This document shows, piece by piece, positions 1 to 9,711 of a DNA stretch of 64,000 nt. The notes beneath the pieces are model-generated. The model was not told the origin of the DNA and did no database searches. It was given only the letters and a program-made list of their open reading frames with translations. Each line of letters opens with the position of its first letter. The stretch's first letter is position 1. The position numbers and the translations under genes were made by a program. The DNA comes from JANNNF01 sp040385825 (lineage in GTDB: Bacteria; Pseudomonadota; Alphaproteobacteria; Rhodobacterales; Rhodobacteraceae), in NCBI GenBank assembly GCA_040385825.1, contig JAZKGQ010000009.1, positions 186,001 to 250,000 on the forward strand, given 5' to 3'.

Positions 1-589
1 GCGCGTGGTCATGGGTGACCTCGATGGTCAGCCCCGCCGTGGCCGTCAGCCAGTGCGACAGGGCATCCATCCGGTCGACCGGGAACACGGCCGAGACGAT
101 GCGACTGCCGTTCAGGTCGGTGAAGGCGGTCTGCCGGGTAAAATGGATGTAGGGCAGGTCGGAAAAGTGATCCCGCCCCGCCAGCCAGTCGCACACCTGC
201 GCGGCCTCGCTGCGTAGGGCCGGGTCGTCGGCGCGCAGATCGCCCGCCTTGCCGAATTCCTTCATGCGCTGCATCAGCGCCGATACGAACCTTGCCCGCG
301 GCGCGCGGGTCATGGCAAAGCTGTGGGCCGTGGTCAGGGCGGCCCAGGACGCCGGGAAATGGCCTGACAGAAGATGCAACGTCAGATGGGCCGGGTGAAT
401 TTCTCCAAGTGTTTCATGGGGGAAACCCCGCTCGACCGCATCCTCTGCCTCGGCCTCGGTCACGCCCAGATCGGTGGCCAGCGGGGCGTAGGACAGGGGC
501 GTCACCGCCCTTAGGGCGTTGCGCACGCTTTGGCCGGCGTTCTTGGGGATATGGACGAATGCCACCCCCGGTATCGGAGCATACCTCAT
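1..589 (-). CDS. Sulfotransferase family protein, partial (N-terminal part)
   Basis: I translated this frame by hand; it stays open from an ATG at 589 to the window edge, so the C-terminus is missing. Residues about 11-22 read FVHIPKNAGQSV, the HIPKNAG motif that forms the 5'-phosphosulfate-binding loop of the sulfotransferase-2 family. Near residue 90 lies MTRAPRARFVSAL, which matches the 3'-phosphate-binding R-x-P-x-x-R-x-x-S region. Enzymes of this family move sulfate from PAPS to a carbohydrate or other acceptor. It lies 31 bp downstream of the flippase gene on the same strand, so it is probably co-transcribed and acts on the exported polysaccharide or its lipid-linked precursor. The acceptor cannot be told from sequence. 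Confidence 0.8.
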   Translation of the reverse strand, partial: MRYAPIPGVAFVHIPKNAGQSVRNALRAVTPLSYAPLATDLGVTEAEAEDAVERGFPHETLGEIHPAHLTLHLLSGHFPASWAALTTAHSFAMTRAPRARFVSALMQRMKEFGKAGDLRADDPALRSEAAQVCDWLAGRDHFSDLPYIHFTRQTAFTDLNGSRIVSAVFPVDRMDALSHWLTATAGLTIEVTHDHA

Positions 590-620
590 ACCGGCAAGAT
601 CCTTTTTTGCTGCAATATCA

Positions 621-2096
621 TCATCCTGAAAACGCGCGCAGGAAGAACACCCGCAGTTTGTAACCCGCCGCCAGCATCGCAAGACCCAGCATCGTTGCCA
701 TCGCCAGCCCGGCGGTCAGGGCAAGGCCGGGGGGGGCGAGGGCGGGGCGCAGCCAGCCCCAGCCAAACCACAGCACCACTGCATAGGCGGCAACCAGCGC
801 CACCGATATTGCCATCACCCGCAGCGCGCCCTTGATGGCCGTCTGGCCCTGCCGCCGGATCACGACCAGCGCAACAAGGGTAGAGGCCAGCGCCACGGCG
901 GCCTGAACCCAGGCCAAGGCCTCCAGCCCGAACGGGGCCGCGACAAAGACGGCCCCGACGGTCAGCACCGTCCAGACCAGATTATAGGTCATCAACACGC
1001 CCGTGCGGTGCCGGGCGGACATCACGGGCTCCAGCAGCTCGCTGCCGATGGCGGCAAAGGCGCGGGCGGCAAGGGCATAGGTCACGACGATGGCCGCACC
1101 ATAAGCCGGGTCGAAAAAGTTTGCGACCACGTCCTGCGCAAAGACCGCGATCACCACGGCCACGCCACCGATCAGCAGCATAGTCGTGCCTGCAAAGCGT
1201 TCCAACACCGGGGAAAGGTCGTGATCCGCCCGGTTGGCGGCGCCGAACTGGGTCAGGGCAAAGCTGCGCATCGGTTGTGCCACGATGTCGGTCGCCCCCG
1301 TCGCCACCCGGTTGCCAAAGCGGTAGAGGCCGGATTCGGCGGTGGAAAACATCAGCCCAAGGATCAGGTCGGCCCCGTAGCGCGCCAGAAACCCCAGCAA
1401 CCGCGACCCATACAGCCCGCCGGAAAAGGCGGTGGCCTCTTTCGCCATCCCCCGGTCGAAGGTCAGGGCCGGGCGTTCGGGCATGAAGACCGCGTAAAGC
1501 AACGTGCCCGACAGCACGCGGATATAGCGGAACGCAACCAGCGCATAGAGCGACTGCCACCACCACAGCAGCGCCACCCCGCCGATCAGCGACGCGATGT
1601 TCTGCAAGAACATGACGCCAAAGTGCAGCCGGACCCGCTGACGCCGCAGCAGAACCGCAGAGGACCACGCCCCCGCCGACGAGATCGGCTGAATGGCGGC
1701 CATGTAGTAGATTACGGGTTCCATATCCGGTGCATCGTACATCCAGGCAATCGGGCGGGCGCACAGCGCCAATACCAGCGACGCCAGCAGGGACAGTCCG
1801 GTGATCATCCAGAATGAGGTTGCCAGAACCGTGGCATCGTCCTTCTTCGAGGTGATGATGAACTGATAAAACCCGGTGTAGGTCAGGGTTTGTATCAGAG
1901 TTATGAACACCACCGCCAAAGTGTAGATGCCATACTCGGCAGGCAGCAAAAATCCGGCGGCCAATATGGTGATTATAAAAGTGGCAATTTGCTGCAAAGA
2001 GCGTGCAGTAAAGGCAAATATCGCGTCAAAGCCACGTTGCCCCGCCTTGCGGCGCGGGTTGGGGGGGGGCTGGGAATCGCGACTCTGATCCTGCAC
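621..2096 (-). CDS. Polysaccharide flippase (Wzx/MATE-like oligosaccharide translocase)
   Basis: A 491-residue, very hydrophobic protein with about 12-14 predicted membrane segments after a basic, proline-rich N-terminus. This is the size and make-up of the Wzx/polysaccharide biosynthesis (MVF) superfamily, which flips undecaprenyl-linked repeat units across the inner membrane. The start is a GTG with a clear AGGAG seven bases upstream. It diverges from the polymerase-like gene at 2237, with about 140 bp of shared promoter region between them. The context (polymerase, Wzc-like, Wza-like, glycosyltransferases) supports a Wzx role; the exact sugar unit is unknown. Confidence 0.85.
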   Translation of the reverse strand: MQDQSRDSQPPPNPRRKAGQRGFDAIFAFTARSLQQIATFIITILAAGFLLPAEYGIYTLAVVFITLIQTLTYTGFYQFIITSKKDDATVLATSFWMITGLSLLASLVLALCARPIAWMYDAPDMEPVIYYMAAIQPISSAGAWSSAVLLRRQRVRLHFGVMFLQNIASLIGGVALLWWWQSLYALVAFRYIRVLSGTLLYAVFMPERPALTFDRGMAKEATAFSGGLYGSRLLGFLARYGADLILGLMFSTAESGLYRFGNRVATGATDIVAQPMRSFALTQFGAANRADHDLSPVLERFAGTTMLLIGGVAVVIAVFAQDVVANFFDPAYGAAIVVTYALAARAFAAIGSELLEPVMSARHRTGVLMTYNLVWTVLTVGAVFVAAPFGLEALAWVQAAVALASTLVALVVIRRQGQTAIKGALRVMAISVALVAAYAVVLWFGWGWLRPALAPPGLALTAGLAMATMLGLAMLAAGYKLRVFFLRAFSG

Positions 2097-2236
2097 GATC
2101 CGCTCCTGCTCGCAATTGGTGCAGTACTACTATGCACACGCAGCAAAAGAAACTACCATGACAGCAGGTCTGGCCCGGCATTATGCTGCGCCCGCATTCC
2201 GACCGCCGCTTTTACGGGCAAACGAGGACATTAATT

Positions 2237-3676
2237 ATGCAGATCGTGTCCAGTACGCTTGTCGCCCTGATCCTGTGCGCCCTGATGGCGGTGCGCGGGC
2301 CGTATCGCGGGCTGGTGATCTTCTTTGGCGTCATGCCGATGGGCGCGATGGCGGCGTTCAATCTACCTGCGGTGGGCGGGGCCACGATCACGGCCTCCGA
2401 TCTGGCCATTCTGGTGCTGTTCGGCAGTCTGGCGCTGCGGCCACAGGGGCTGGCGGACATGGCGGGGTCGCTGCGGCCGGGGCAGCCGGGGTTCTGGCTG
2501 CTGTTGCTGATGGTCTATGCCACGCTTGCCACCCTGTTCTTCCCGCGGGTGTTTGAAGGCCAGACCGATGTGTTCGGCATTGGCCGGGTCGCCAATGCCA
2601 TTGGCATCGTGATCCGCCCCTTGCGCCCCGATGGCGGCAACCTGTCGCAACTGTTTCGCATGATGCTGTCGGCGCTGGCCTTCGTGACCATGGCCACGGT
2701 GTTCCGCCGCAACCCCGATGTGGGGGCCATCCGCCGCGCGATGATCGCGGCGACGCTGGTGCATGCGGGGCTGGGAGTGATGGATGTGGCCACCTATGCG
2801 ACGGGCACAGGCTGGCTGATGGAGGTGTTTCGCACCGCCAATTACACCCTGACGGTCAACCATGAAATGTCGGGCGTCAAACGCATGATCGGCGGCTTTC
2901 CCGAAGCTTCGGCCTTTGGCTATTTCACCCTCGGGATCTTCGGGTTCTGGCTGCGCTTCTGGCTGTCGTCACCGAATGATCGCGCGACCGGGTTCTATCT
3001 GTTGCTGACTGTGGCTGTGCTGCTGCGGTCCACCTCGTCGTCGGCCTATGTGGCCGGGGCGGGGTTGGTGCTGGTGCTGACGATGCGGGCGCTGCTGTCG
3101 GGGGGCATGGGCAGCACAGTATCGCGGCGGATCGGCTGGGTGATCGGGGTCGTGCTGGCGCTGGTGCCGGTGGTGGTGCTGTCGGTGCTGTGGGCCTATG
3201 AAACCATGCCGGGGGTGCGGGCCTTTCTGGACCGGTCCCTGCTGAACAAGATGGAAAGCGATTCCGGCGTCGAACGGATGAGCTGGAACGCCCAGGCCTT
3301 CCGCAATTTTCTGGACACCTGGATGCTGGGGGCGGGTCTGGGCAGCGTGCGGGCGTCGAACTGGATCATCGCCAGCCTTGCGACCCTGGGGGCCATTGGC
3401 ACCGGTCTGATCATGGCCTGGGTCTGGGCGGTTCTGCGGGTGCGGTCGCTGCGGGCCACCCCGCCAGTCACGGTGATGATCCGCGCCTTGCAGGTGGGCT
3501 GTCTGGGCCTGTTGATCCGGGCGCTGGTGGTCAAGGCCTCGCCCAATCTGGATGTGCTGTTTTTTGCCATGGCCGGGGCGGCGGTGGGGTTGGCGCGCGC
3601 GAAAGTGACGGTTTCTGCGACGAATTTGGCCGAACTGCCCGTTTTTAAGGCGATACGGCCGCAGCGCGCCATGTAA
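2237..3676 (+). CDS. O-antigen ligase/polymerase-like membrane protein (Wzy type)
   Basis: About 479 residues with roughly 10-12 hydrophobic segments, consistent with the Wzy/WaaL superfamily that joins lipid-linked polysaccharide repeats in the periplasm. A larger soluble loop around FLDRSLLNKMESDSGVERM resembles the catalytic periplasmic loop of this family, which carries key arginines. I chose the ATG at 2237 because GAGGA lies eight bases upstream; an in-frame ATG at 2183 would add 18 residues without membrane character and lacks a good ribosome site. It heads the plus-strand polysaccharide operon. Sequence identity in this family is low, so ligase and polymerase cannot be told apart here. 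Confidence 0.75.
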   Translation: MQIVSSTLVALILCALMAVRGPYRGLVIFFGVMPMGAMAAFNLPAVGGATITASDLAILVLFGSLALRPQGLADMAGSLRPGQPGFWLLLLMVYATLATLFFPRVFEGQTDVFGIGRVANAIGIVIRPLRPDGGNLSQLFRMMLSALAFVTMATVFRRNPDVGAIRRAMIAATLVHAGLGVMDVATYATGTGWLMEVFRTANYTLTVNHEMSGVKRMIGGFPEASAFGYFTLGIFGFWLRFWLSSPNDRATGFYLLLTVAVLLRSTSSSAYVAGAGLVLVLTMRALLSGGMGSTVSRRIGWVIGVVLALVPVVVLSVLWAYETMPGVRAFLDRSLLNKMESDSGVERMSWNAQAFRNFLDTWMLGAGLGSVRASNWIIASLATLGAIGTGLIMAWVWAVLRVRSLRATPPVTVMIRALQVGCLGLLIRALVVKASPNLDVLFFAMAGAAVGLARAKVTVSATNLAELPVFKAIRPQRAM

Positions 3677-3753
3677 AATTCATTTGGGCATTACCGGTCT
3701 GACACAGACCCGGCATTCTAGTCAAAATCAAGGGGCATGGTCCCGGATGGATT

Positions 3754-5976
3754 TTGGAGAAAGATTTGAAGCCTTCGCTGCATTTGTCGATGGACGCGGA
3801 CCCGGCCCTGCCGGACCCCGACGCCGATAGCGACCGTGTCGACCTGCGCAGTCTGGTACAGCACCTGTGGCGCAGGCGATGGGTGGCGATCGGGGCGGCG
3901 GTCGCGGGGGCGGCGCTGGCGTTCTCGGCCAGCTCGCTGGTGACGCCGCGCTATACCGCGCGGGCCAGCGTCATGCTGGATGCGCGGTCGGTGCAGGTGC
4001 TGTCGTCTGACAACGTGTTGTCCGAACTGAACCTGAACAACCCGCTGCTGGACACCGAGGCCGCGGTGCTGCGGTCCAATCTGCTGCTGGAGCGGGTGGT
4101 GCAGTCCTTGGCACCCGAGGAGCTGGCGCTGCTGGACCCGTCGATGGCGCCGGTGGACCCCGGCTGGTCGGACTGGCTGTTCGGGTCGCAGGCGGCGGAA
4201 CCTGTGGCAGAGGAGATCGCCAATGGCGAAGACCGCCAGATGCGGCGGCTGGTCAATGCCCTGCGGCAAAGCATCACCGTGTACCGCGAAGGGCAGTCCT
4301 ATGTCATCTCGGTGTCGGTCGAGACGGAAAATGCCGCGCTGTCGACCGATATCGCCAACACGCTGATCGACGAATACATCGGCAGCCAGATCGAGTCCCG
4401 CACCGCCGCCGTCAGTGGGGCTGCCACGTTCCTGTCGGGCCGGGTGGATGAAATGCGCGGCACGGTCGAGGCCGCAGAAAGTGCTGTCGAACAGTTCAAG
4501 ATCGAACAACTGGCGCTGGATGGCATGTCGCTTGACACCATGTCGCAGCAGTTGCTGGGGCTTAGCACGCAACTGGCGCTGTCGCGTGCCGATCTGTCGG
4601 CGGCGCAGGCAACCTCGTCGCAGATCGAACAGGTCATTGCCGAAAAGGGCATCGAGGCCGCGTCCGAACTGCTCAGCTCTGCTTTCGTTCTGTCGCTGCG
4701 CGAGCGCTTGTCCGAAGCGCAGCGCCAGGACGCCGATCTGGCCACCCAGCTTGGCCCCGAACACCCCGACCGTCAGCGGCTGCGGGCCTCGATTGCGCTG
4801 GTCACAAAGGACTTGGCCGATGAGGTGCGCAAGATCGTGGCGCAGTTGAAGAATGACGTGGCCGTGGGTGAATTGCGGGTGAAATCCTTGCAGGATTCGG
4901 TCGCCGATCTGGAAAGCCGGGTTGCCGATGTGTCGCGCGCGTCACTGGAGTTGCGGCAACTGGAACGCGAGGCGACGGCGGTGCGGGGCAGCTATGAGCT
5001 GATGCTGTCGCGGCTGAACGAAACGCAATCCTCGCAGCAGTTTCAGCGGGCCGATGCCCGCGTCGTGGAAAAGGCGGTCGTGCCAGGGGCGCCGTCCGCG
5101 CCGCGCACTTCGCTGTTCACGGCACTGGGTGGCGCGACCGGGTTGTCACTGGGGGTTCTGGCGCTGTTCTTGCTGGAAATGACCATCGTGGGCTACGCCC
5201 GCAAGGCCGATGTCGAACGCGCCACCGGGCTGTCGGTGCTTGGCATCTTGCCGCGCGGGCGTTGGCAGACGCCACGGCAGATGTTGCAGGCGATGGCCGA
5301 CCATCCCTATCAGTCCTTCACCGAACAGGTCCGCAACCTGCGCACCACCCTTGCGCTGCGCAGCACGCGGTCCTTGCGGTCCGGGGTTTTCGGCGGCCAA
5401 TCCGTGTTGATCACCTCGTCCATTCCGGGTGAGGGCAAGACCTCGACCGCCATCGCCTTTGCCCATGTCGAGGCGCTGGCCGGGAAATCGGTGGTGCTGG
5501 TCGATTTCGACGCCCGCCGGTCGAACCTTGCCTCCGAGCTTGGCTATGCCGAAGGGCGCGGCGATCTGGCCGCCTGTTTGCGCGGGATCTGTACGGTCGA
5601 GGATGCCGTGCAACGCCCCGAAGGTTTGCGCTTTTCGCTGCTGACCACGCTGCGCCCCGACCCCGGACTGGTGGATGAAACCACGCCAGAGCGGATAACG
5701 GCGCTGTTTGATGCGCTGAAAGCGCGGTTTCAGGTGGTTGTCGTCGATTCGCCGCCCGTGCTGGTGGTGTCGGACACGCTGTTGATCGCGCGGCATGTCG
5801 ATGCGGTGGTGGTTCTGGTCAAGCAGGGCACCACGCGGCGGCAGGCGCTGCGGGATGCGTTGAAACGGCTGGGCGAAACCTCGGCGCGGCCTGCTGGCCT
5901 TGTGATTTCGATTGTCGATCCGCATGACGTGGACGAGGCTTACGGGGTGAATGGCAGCTATGAAATTCGGACCTGA
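3754..5976 (+). CDS. Polysaccharide co-polymerase / tyrosine autokinase (Wzc/ExoP-like)
   Basis: About 740 residues. A Wzz-type N-terminal domain has a membrane segment near residues 48-66, then a long periplasmic coiled-coil region, a second membrane segment near 460-480, and a cytoplasmic BY-kinase domain. Walker A is visible as SSIPGEGKTS (about 553-562), Walker A' as VVLVDFDARR (about 577-586) and Walker B as VVVVDSPPVLVV. Such proteins control chain length and couple synthesis to the Wza exporter. The C-terminal tail has only two tyrosines (DEAYGVNGSYEIRT), fewer than the cluster in E. coli Wzc. The start is unclear: TTG at 3754, TTG at 3766 (GGAG six bases upstream) or ATG at 3790. Confidence 0.9.
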   Translation: MEKDLKPSLHLSMDADPALPDPDADSDRVDLRSLVQHLWRRRWVAIGAAVAGAALAFSASSLVTPRYTARASVMLDARSVQVLSSDNVLSELNLNNPLLDTEAAVLRSNLLLERVVQSLAPEELALLDPSMAPVDPGWSDWLFGSQAAEPVAEEIANGEDRQMRRLVNALRQSITVYREGQSYVISVSVETENAALSTDIANTLIDEYIGSQIESRTAAVSGAATFLSGRVDEMRGTVEAAESAVEQFKIEQLALDGMSLDTMSQQLLGLSTQLALSRADLSAAQATSSQIEQVIAEKGIEAASELLSSAFVLSLRERLSEAQRQDADLATQLGPEHPDRQRLRASIALVTKDLADEVRKIVAQLKNDVAVGELRVKSLQDSVADLESRVADVSRASLELRQLEREATAVRGSYELMLSRLNETQSSQQFQRADARVVEKAVVPGAPSAPRTSLFTALGGATGLSLGVLALFLLEMTIVGYARKADVERATGLSVLGILPRGRWQTPRQMLQAMADHPYQSFTEQVRNLRTTLALRSTRSLRSGVFGGQSVLITSSIPGEGKTSTAIAFAHVEALAGKSVVLVDFDARRSNLASELGYAEGRGDLAACLRGICTVEDAVQRPEGLRFSLLTTLRPDPGLVDETTPERITALFDALKARFQVVVVDSPPVLVVSDTLLIARHVDAVVVLVKQGTTRRQALRDALKRLGETSARPAGLVISIVDPHDVDEAYGVNGSYEIRT

Positions 5977-7177
5977 GCTGATGGCCGCCCAGTGCGGATT
6001 TGCCGTTCTGCTGGCGGGGGTGCTGTGCAGCGCCCCGGTATTGGCGCAGGACTTGTATCAGCTTGCCCCCGGCGACCAGATCGAGATCAGCCATATCGGG
6101 GCCGAGGCGCCGGTGACAGTGCGGGTTGATGTGGATGGCCAGATCCGCCTGCCCGGCATCGGCGTGGTGCGGGTGTCCGGTCTGACGCTGGATGGCACCG
6201 AAGATGCCATCGAGGCCGCAATCGTGACAGCGGGGCTGTTTGTCGACCCCAAGGCCACGGTTTGGGTGACCGACTATGCGCCGGTGCTGATCACCGGCGA
6301 TGTCGGCGCGCCGGGGCGCTATGATTATGTGCCGAACCTGACCGTGGCCACGGCGCTTGGCCTGTCGGGCGGCAGCCGGATCACCGGGGTAGACAGCAGC
6401 CAGATTGCGCGGGCACGCGCCGATCTGGCCGGGCAGGTGCTGTCGCTGAACCAGCAGATCGCCACGCTGGCGGTGCGCAACGCCCGCTTTGCGGCGCAGG
6501 TGGCGGGGCAGACCGGGTTCACCTTTGACGCCGCCGCCCGCGCGCAGATCCCGGCGCCGGTCGATGCGGTGATCGATGCGCTGGTGGCCGATGAAACCCT
6601 GATCCTTGAAAACGAGACTGCGCGGGCCGCCGAATTGCTGGCCCTGTGGGACGAGGAAATTGCCGCGCTGAAAACCCAGCAAGACCTGCTGGCGCAGCGG
6701 ATAAAGGTCAGTCAGGAAATCGCCGCGAATTTCGCGGGCGATCTGGAGGCCGCCAAGGTCTTGCAGCAGCGCGGCTTGCAGACCAATTCCACCATGTCGC
6801 GGGTGGAACAGCAGGATGCCGAATCCCGGTCGCGGGTGCTGGAGCTTGAATCCGCGCTGTCGACGATTGGCCGGTCGATCTCGGAATCCACCCGCCAGCG
6901 CGCGCAATTCCTGCGCACCAAACGCGACGATGCGCTGCAAGGGGCCGCGCAGGGCCGCGTTGCGTTGAATGACCTGCTGCTGCGCCATGCCAATGCCCTG
7001 GCCGAGGTGGCGATCCTTGCGGATGGCAACGCCTTTGCCATGCTGGAATCCGATGCGTTCGAGTTGGAGTTCAGCATCGTGAACGACCGCCCCCCCGTTG
7101 ACGGCCCGGTGACGATGGAAACCCGCCTGCTGCCGGGCGATGCGCTGATCGTTCGGGTGAAGCGGTTTGGGGGCTAG
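5960..7177 (+). CDS. Polysaccharide export outer-membrane protein (Wza/ExoF-like)
   Basis: About 405 residues with an N-terminal signal peptide ending near SAPVLA-QDLYQLAPGD. The Poly_export motif YQLAPGDQIEI follows directly, then an SLBB-like domain (VLITGDVGAPGRYDY). The C-terminal half is long, helical and coiled-coil rich, as in ExoF-type exporters rather than classic Wza. There is no lipobox cysteine in the signal peptide as read here. It overlaps the end of the Wzc-like gene; ATG at 5951 is an alternative start, three residues longer. It probably forms the outer-membrane/periplasmic channel with the Wzc-like partner. Confidence 0.85.
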   Translation: MKFGPELMAAQCGFAVLLAGVLCSAPVLAQDLYQLAPGDQIEISHIGAEAPVTVRVDVDGQIRLPGIGVVRVSGLTLDGTEDAIEAAIVTAGLFVDPKATVWVTDYAPVLITGDVGAPGRYDYVPNLTVATALGLSGGSRITGVDSSQIARARADLAGQVLSLNQQIATLAVRNARFAAQVAGQTGFTFDAAARAQIPAPVDAVIDALVADETLILENETARAAELLALWDEEIAALKTQQDLLAQRIKVSQEIAANFAGDLEAAKVLQQRGLQTNSTMSRVEQQDAESRSRVLELESALSTIGRSISESTRQRAQFLRTKRDDALQGAAQGRVALNDLLLRHANALAEVAILADGNAFAMLESDAFELEFSIVNDRPPVDGPVTMETRLLPGDALIVRVKRFGG

Positions 7178-7214
7178 GGCGGCTGGCAAGGGTCAGCGCT
7201 GAGAGGAGAAGGAA

Positions 7215-8246
7215 ATGGAAGTCCGCCAAACCATTGTTCCTTTGCAGTATTTGCGTGGCGTGGCGGCGATGATGGTTGTGCTGCATCATGCAGGGCAATC
7301 GATGTGGGGGCAGGATCTGGAACGCGGGCGTTGGAATTTTGGTCAGATGGGGGTCATGATTTTTTTCGTGATCAGCGGGTTCATCATGCTGCACACGGCG
7401 CGCCACAACCGCCCCGGCGCCTTCGCATTGCATCGGGTGATCCGGGTGGTGCCGCTGTACTGGCTGCTGACAGGTGTATATTTTGCCATTTTGTTCCGAA
7501 ATGATCTGCTCAGCACCGATCCGCTGCGCCGGCTGCCATCGCTTGTGGCCTCGCTGTTCTTTGTGCCGCGCTATCATATTGGCATGCCTGAGAATATCTG
7601 GCCCGTTCTGGTGCAGGGCTGGACGTTGAATTTCGAGATGTTCTTCTATGCGCTGTTCGCGGTGGGTCTGGCCTTTGGCCGTCCGGGCGCGGTTGCGGCG
7701 GGGATCGTCGTTGCGCTGGTAGCCTTGGGGCAGGTCATTCCCGGCGACTCGGCGCTGTTTCTGACCTGGACCAGCCCGCTGATGCTGTTGTTCGTGGCGG
7801 GGCTGGCGCTGGCGGAACTGCGCGCGCGGCGGGGGATGGCGGGGCTGGTCTGGCTGCTGCCGGTTGCGGGTCTGGTCACGCTGGCCTGTGCCTTTGGCGG
7901 GCTGGGCGGGGCCGAACTGGCGCCGGCCTATCTTGCGGCCATCGGGGTGGTTGCGGGCACCATCGCCTGGGCCGACCGGGGCCGCTATCCTGATGTGCCG
8001 CTGTTGGCGCGGCTTGGCGATGCCAGCTATTCGATCTATTTGTCACACACCCTGTTCCTGATTGCGCTGATGCCGTTGTTGCGGATGCTTCCGCTGACGG
8101 GTTGGTTGCAGTTTGCGGTGGTGACCGTGCTGGCCGTCGGCCTTTCCACCGGGTTGGGTGTGGTGGTGCATGACCGGCTGGAACGCCCCATGACCCAGGC
8201 CTTGCGACGCCGTTTTGACCGGGGCCGCATGGCCCGGACCGCCTGA
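7215..8246 (+). CDS. Acyltransferase 3 family membrane protein
   Basis: 343 residues with about ten hydrophobic segments. The N-terminus LQYLRGVAAMMVVLHH holds the R and H residues typical of acyltransferase family 3 (OafA/NodX/ExoZ). ExoZ-like members put acetyl or succinyl groups on exopolysaccharide sugars, using cytoplasmic acyl donors. The start has a strong GAGGAG-type ribosome site nine bases upstream. It sits between the exporter and the GDP-mannose pyrophosphorylase gene, so it most likely decorates the polymer made by this locus. The acyl group is unknown. Confidence 0.85.
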   Translation: MEVRQTIVPLQYLRGVAAMMVVLHHAGQSMWGQDLERGRWNFGQMGVMIFFVISGFIMLHTARHNRPGAFALHRVIRVVPLYWLLTGVYFAILFRNDLLSTDPLRRLPSLVASLFFVPRYHIGMPENIWPVLVQGWTLNFEMFFYALFAVGLAFGRPGAVAAGIVVALVALGQVIPGDSALFLTWTSPLMLLFVAGLALAELRARRGMAGLVWLLPVAGLVTLACAFGGLGGAELAPAYLAAIGVVAGTIAWADRGRYPDVPLLARLGDASYSIYLSHTLFLIALMPLLRMLPLTGWLQFAVVTVLAVGLSTGLGVVVHDRLERPMTQALRRRFDRGRMARTA

Positions 8247-8295
8247 CACTGACTGATCCGCCGTTTCTTGTAATAACTGACAGGTATTGCTGAAA

Positions 8296-9711
8296 ATGAT
8301 CACTCCCATCATCCTTTGTGGCGGCTCTGGCACCCGCCTTTGGCCGTTGTCGCGCAAAAGCTATCCCAAGCAGTTCGCGCCGTTGATCGGCAGCGAAAGC
8401 CTGTTTCAAAGCTCGGCACGGCGGCTGTCGGGGGCGGGCTATGCCGCCCCTGTGGTCGTCACCAATTCGGATTTCCGCTTTATCGTGACCGAACAACTGG
8501 CCGGGGCGGGGGTGGATCCGGGGTTGATCCTGATTGAACCGCAGGGCCGCAACACGGCACCCGCCATTCTGGCGGCGGCGCTGAAACTGGCGGAAACCGA
8601 CCCTGACGCGCTGATGCTGGTGGCGCCGTCCGACCATCTGGTGCCCGACATCGCCGCCTTTCAGGCCACCATCGCGCGCGGGGTGGCTGCGGCGAAGGCG
8701 GGGCAGTTGGTGACGTTCGGCGTGCGCCCGACCCGGCCCGAAACGGGGTACGGCTATCTGGAGCTGGCGGCCCCGCTGTCGGGCACAGGCGCGCAGGCGT
8801 TGAAGCAGTTTGTCGAAAAGCCCGACGCGGAAACTGCCGCAGGCTTTGTCGCGGGGGGCGCGCATCTGTGGAATGCGGGGATTTTCCTGTTCACCGCCCG
8901 CGCGCTGATTGCGGCGTTTGAAGCCCACAGCCCGGCGCTGTGCCCGCCCGTGCAGGCCGCCGTCACCGGGGCGAAGCCCGACCTTGGCTTTCTGCGGCTT
9001 GCGCCCGACCCCTGGGCCACCTTGCCCGATCTGTCGATCGACTATGCCATCATGGAACATGCGACCAACCTGTCTGCGGTGCCGTTTGAAGGCGACTGGT
9101 CGGATCTGGGGGGCTGGGATGCGGTCTGGCAAGCCAGCGTCCCCGATGCAAACGGGGTGGCGACCAGTGGCAATGCGACGGCCATCGACTGTACCGACAC
9201 CTTGCTGCGCAGCGAATCCGACGGGATCGAACTGGTCGGCATCGGGTTGGACCACATCATCGCCGTGGCCCTGCCCGACGCGGTTCTGGTGGCCGACAGC
9301 CGCCGCGCGCAGGATGTAAAGCGCGTGGTGTCGGTGCTGAAGGCCAAGGGGGCCAAGCAGGCCGAACAATTCCCCATCGACCACCGGCCCTGGGGCTGGT
9401 TTGAAACGCTGATCCTGTCGGACCGGTTTCAGGTCAAGCGCATCCATGTGCATCCGGGCGCTGCGCTGAGCCTGCAAAGCCATGTGCACCGGTCGGAACA
9501 CTGGATCGTGGTCAAGGGCACCGCGCGGGTGACGGTGGATCAGGACGTGCGGCTGTTGAGCGAGAACCAGTCGGTCTACATTCCGCTTGGCGCCATTCAC
9601 CGGATGGAAAACCCCGGCAAGGTGCCGATGGTGCTGATCGAGGTGCAGACCGGGCCGTATCTGGGCGAGGATGACATCATCCGCTACGAAGATATCTATG
9701 CCCGTGGCTGA
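8296..9711 (+). CDS. manC: Mannose-1-phosphate guanylyltransferase / mannose-6-phosphate isomerase
   Basis: About 471 residues. The nucleotidyltransferase motif IILCGGSGTRLWPLSR is at the N-terminus and FVEKP sits in the middle, both diagnostic of GDP-mannose pyrophosphorylase. The C-terminal cupin domain (phosphomannose isomerase type II) has HPGAALSLQSHVHRSEHWIVVKG with its metal-binding histidines. The enzyme makes GDP-mannose from mannose-1-phosphate and GTP and probably also converts fructose-6-phosphate to mannose-6-phosphate. This indicates mannose, or a GDP-mannose-derived sugar such as fucose, in the polymer. ATG at 8296 is preferred over a TTG at 8287. Confidence 0.92.
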   Translation: MITPIILCGGSGTRLWPLSRKSYPKQFAPLIGSESLFQSSARRLSGAGYAAPVVVTNSDFRFIVTEQLAGAGVDPGLILIEPQGRNTAPAILAAALKLAETDPDALMLVAPSDHLVPDIAAFQATIARGVAAAKAGQLVTFGVRPTRPETGYGYLELAAPLSGTGAQALKQFVEKPDAETAAGFVAGGAHLWNAGIFLFTARALIAAFEAHSPALCPPVQAAVTGAKPDLGFLRLAPDPWATLPDLSIDYAIMEHATNLSAVPFEGDWSDLGGWDAVWQASVPDANGVATSGNATAIDCTDTLLRSESDGIELVGIGLDHIIAVALPDAVLVADSRRAQDVKRVVSVLKAKGAKQAEQFPIDHRPWGWFETLILSDRFQVKRIHVHPGAALSLQSHVHRSEHWIVVKGTARVTVDQDVRLLSENQSVYIPLGAIHRMENPGKVPMVLIEVQTGPYLGEDDIIRYEDIYARG